Assembly (NCBI GenBank): GCA_026874595.1
Contig: CM049315.1
Location: 15,690,164 to 15,754,163, forward strand
Origin: Sipunculus nudus
Lineage: Eukaryota; Annelida; Sipuncula; Golfingiida; Sipunculidae
Direction of reading: 5' to 3'
Length of the DNA: 64,000 nt
The translations under genes were made by a program, and so were the position numbers. Position 1 is the first letter of the stretch, and every line of letters starts with the position of its first letter. Shown piece by piece: positions 61,855-64,000 of the stretch. The notes under the pieces are model-generated. The model had not been told where the DNA came from. It ran no database searches and was given only the letters and a program-made list of their open reading frames with translations.

Positions 61855-64000
61855 GAGAGAGCGCAAGGGTAGAAACGTGGCCGCTAAACCCCCGCCCCTC
61901 CCCAACACACCCCACCCCCAATTCCCACTCTCCAAGTCATTGGTTCTGTGGCACTGCAGGGAAGCTCATTTTTATGTTTGCTCAGACGAATCATCAGCTT
62001 AACTAAATTCGTGAAAAAAAAACATATGATTTTTGTTGTTTTTATCAGATATTTGGTTTGATTTACGAGAGTAGAATTAGATATTTTTTCATAAATAACA
62101 TAGATAAAAATTCAGTGTTTGTGATAGGTGGGATCTGGCCATGAGGAGGTTCGTGAGGCACTATTAAATACATCAAACACATTAAATATAGCAAACAATC
62201 GTATTGTATTCAGTGAACGTGAAAGAGTAAAAGCGCCTATGTATGAACTTAACAAAATTTTCTAAAATTAATAATTCATGTTCATATTCCATTCAGTGTT
62301 ATGAAAATCATGAAAACAAAACATTAAAATATTTATGACTCATCAGGTGTTGTTTTTCTTTCTCTTAACGGGTATATAAGAAAAGACACTGGAGTGGATA
62401 ATTTAATCAATAATTCGTATTATGTTGGTATCCCTAACAATTCTCTAAACCAGCAGCGTTAGAACTAACAGTCTGATTATTATGACAGGTTCATAAATTT
62501 GAATAAACGTTCCATGTTTATGATCTGTTCCATAAAGCGATAAGCATTGAAAGTTTGCGATTATTGTATTAACCCTGAATGTTATGTCACAGTTTGACAC
62601 AAAGTAGTGGCGGGATTAGAGTCTACCAGGAGATCATGAACAACATGTGTATGCGACTAAACACCTTCACCTTCATCAATGGGTTTGAGATGTAAAACAG
62701 ACCATTTTCTCAGATATTGAATTTTCAACATTTCTCGTATAAATATCGAGGTGAGGTTTTCGCTCCGTTCTGGTAGATAGGGTCTATGTTCTGATTTAAG
62801 TGTAGCTTACTTATCTCAGTTGATCTGCAAATTTATTTAACAGAAATATTACAAAATTCCAGGGGACTTTCTTTAGTGGTGTTGATCATAGTATACTTAC
62901 AGTGCTCATATAACAGTTTATGACTTTATACTTAAAGTGCTTTAGACATACTGAGAATGAAAAAAATATGGGGTTATCGATTAAACGGAGCTCAATGGCC
63001 AGCTGAGAAACATTGGGAGATACAACTGTTAACCGTTTTATTACTAATCTGTTTCACTTCTATAATTCTGAAGCTGTCGAAACTAAGAACCTTTTTCTAG
63101 TACATAATGTATCAAATGATTTATCATCTTCCAACCCTACGTGGTCAAGCAGTCATATCTGTTGATCTAATTTGAAGGAACATATATGACATGGGTGGTT
63201 GAAAAAGCCAACATCGCTTATCCCACTTCGTGTGTCATTGCAGCGCCATCTGCTCACAATAACATAAACTTATTTCTTTTCTGCGCACTTCAAGGTTGTA
63301 ATTTCGGAGCCCCTAAAAGGGGTATTGGTGCTATTTTTATGCACCCACGTTGAAATGTTGTTTATTTATGCAAGATTTTCTTTTGCAAGTAGTTGAACAA
63401 GAAGAAAGCTAAAATAAACATGAACGTTATGGTCAACAAATATAACAATTAAAAATATACGATATAAAATCTGCAAGGTTAAGATCCAATGCTGTGGTGC
63501 TTCAATGTTTTTTCTTTTCCAGTGTGATATTGAGGCGAGAATATCTGATAAAGATAACAAAATATATGTTACTCCATTGTCGAAAGTTTAACTAATAAAT
63601 AGCTTCAGTTTTAGGAAATAAAATGATCTGTAATTACTTTCAGTTGTATTTTTTTCCAGTAAAGCTTGGCTCTCATGTTTATTCATCAGATCGAAACCTA
63701 AAGGATAAGAACAATGAACATTTGACAGAATCAACAATAAATAAAACATAAATATCTCGGCCACAACGTCATGCGATGTATTATATATATTGCTGCTCTT
63801 AATTAGCCATATACTTTCATCACACGTAGGTAGTTATAACGTCATACTCAATACATCTAAATTCGCTGAACAATGTAAAACCTGCCATGGGTTGAAAAGG
63901 GTGAACGCGCGGTGGTCAGTGGCCGAGGCGCACTGGCATTGCGCCTTCAACAGTAGGTGCTGCCAACTGTCGGGCGACCGATAAACTAATCTGATGACAC
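61701..64000 (+). repeat. Segmental tandem duplication, copy 2 (cut by the window edge)
   Basis: Very similar to copy 1, but its halves are separated by 554 extra bases (62471-63024). It has a longer (GA)n run (61810-61862) and lacks a stretch of about 67 bp present in copy 1 at about 61280-61346. It is still matching at base 64000. Confidence 0.9.
62471..63024 (+). other. 554-bp segment present only in duplication copy 2
   Basis: It sits between the two homologous halves with ACA at both junctions. No ORF, inverted-repeat end or poly(A) tail was seen, so insertion and deletion from copy 1 cannot be told apart here. Confidence 0.8.

Overview
The window is animal nuclear DNA. It is AT-rich and mostly non-coding, it has canonical GT-AG introns, and it is full of microsatellites, tRNA-derived SINEs and short dispersed repeats. 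The repeat content (SINEs with tRNA-like heads, direct TGACCT-type repeat arrays, GACGGAC-rich element ends) looks most like a lophotrochozoan, probably a mollusc. That placement is inference, not proof.

Only one gene can be supported. It is a plus-strand orthologue of the zinc-finger transcription factor Ovo/Shavenbaby (vertebrate OVOL1/2). Its coding sequence lies in five exons (24001-24262, 28710-29173, 29624-29726, 31879-32058, 32522-32814), joins without a frame break into 433 codons plus TGA, and spans about 8.8 kb. The protein has an N-terminal SNAG-type repressor motif (MPKAFLVRK), a Pro/Ser-rich middle with a consensus CtBP-binding motif (PIDLSK), and four C2H2 fingers in the usual Ovo order, ending in the family-typical YAYKERR segment and a fourth finger. 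A likely non-coding first exon (about 22338-22459) follows a CCAAT/TATA/initiator arrangement. It would splice to an acceptor at 23951, giving a 49-nt leader before the ATG. The 3' UTR ends near 33420 after AATAAA at 33399.

The flanks (1-22.2 kb and 33.5-64 kb) hold no convincing second gene. They contain SINE copies (about 9.1-9.5, 41.3-41.55 and 43.87-44.11 kb), an inverted-repeat element (8211-9080), a hairpin MITE-like sequence (2296-2410), a perfect 161-bp tandem duplication (2914-3235), a 32-bp minisatellite directly 3' of the gene (33.49-34.73 kb), a tandem repeat family rich in nuclear-receptor half sites (about 38.7-40.7 and 42.5-42.97 kb), and a 1.8-kb tandem segmental duplication running off the right edge (59.75-64.0 kb). 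A single developmental regulator inside a large gene-poor interval fits a locus with extensive distal regulation.

I found no sign of a novel multi-gene system. The most notable points are the short upstream ORF in the putative first exon, the TTATA microsatellite against the acceptor of a frame-critical small exon, the nuclear-receptor half-site arrays, and the 554-bp indel with 3-bp microhomology between the duplicated copies at the right edge.
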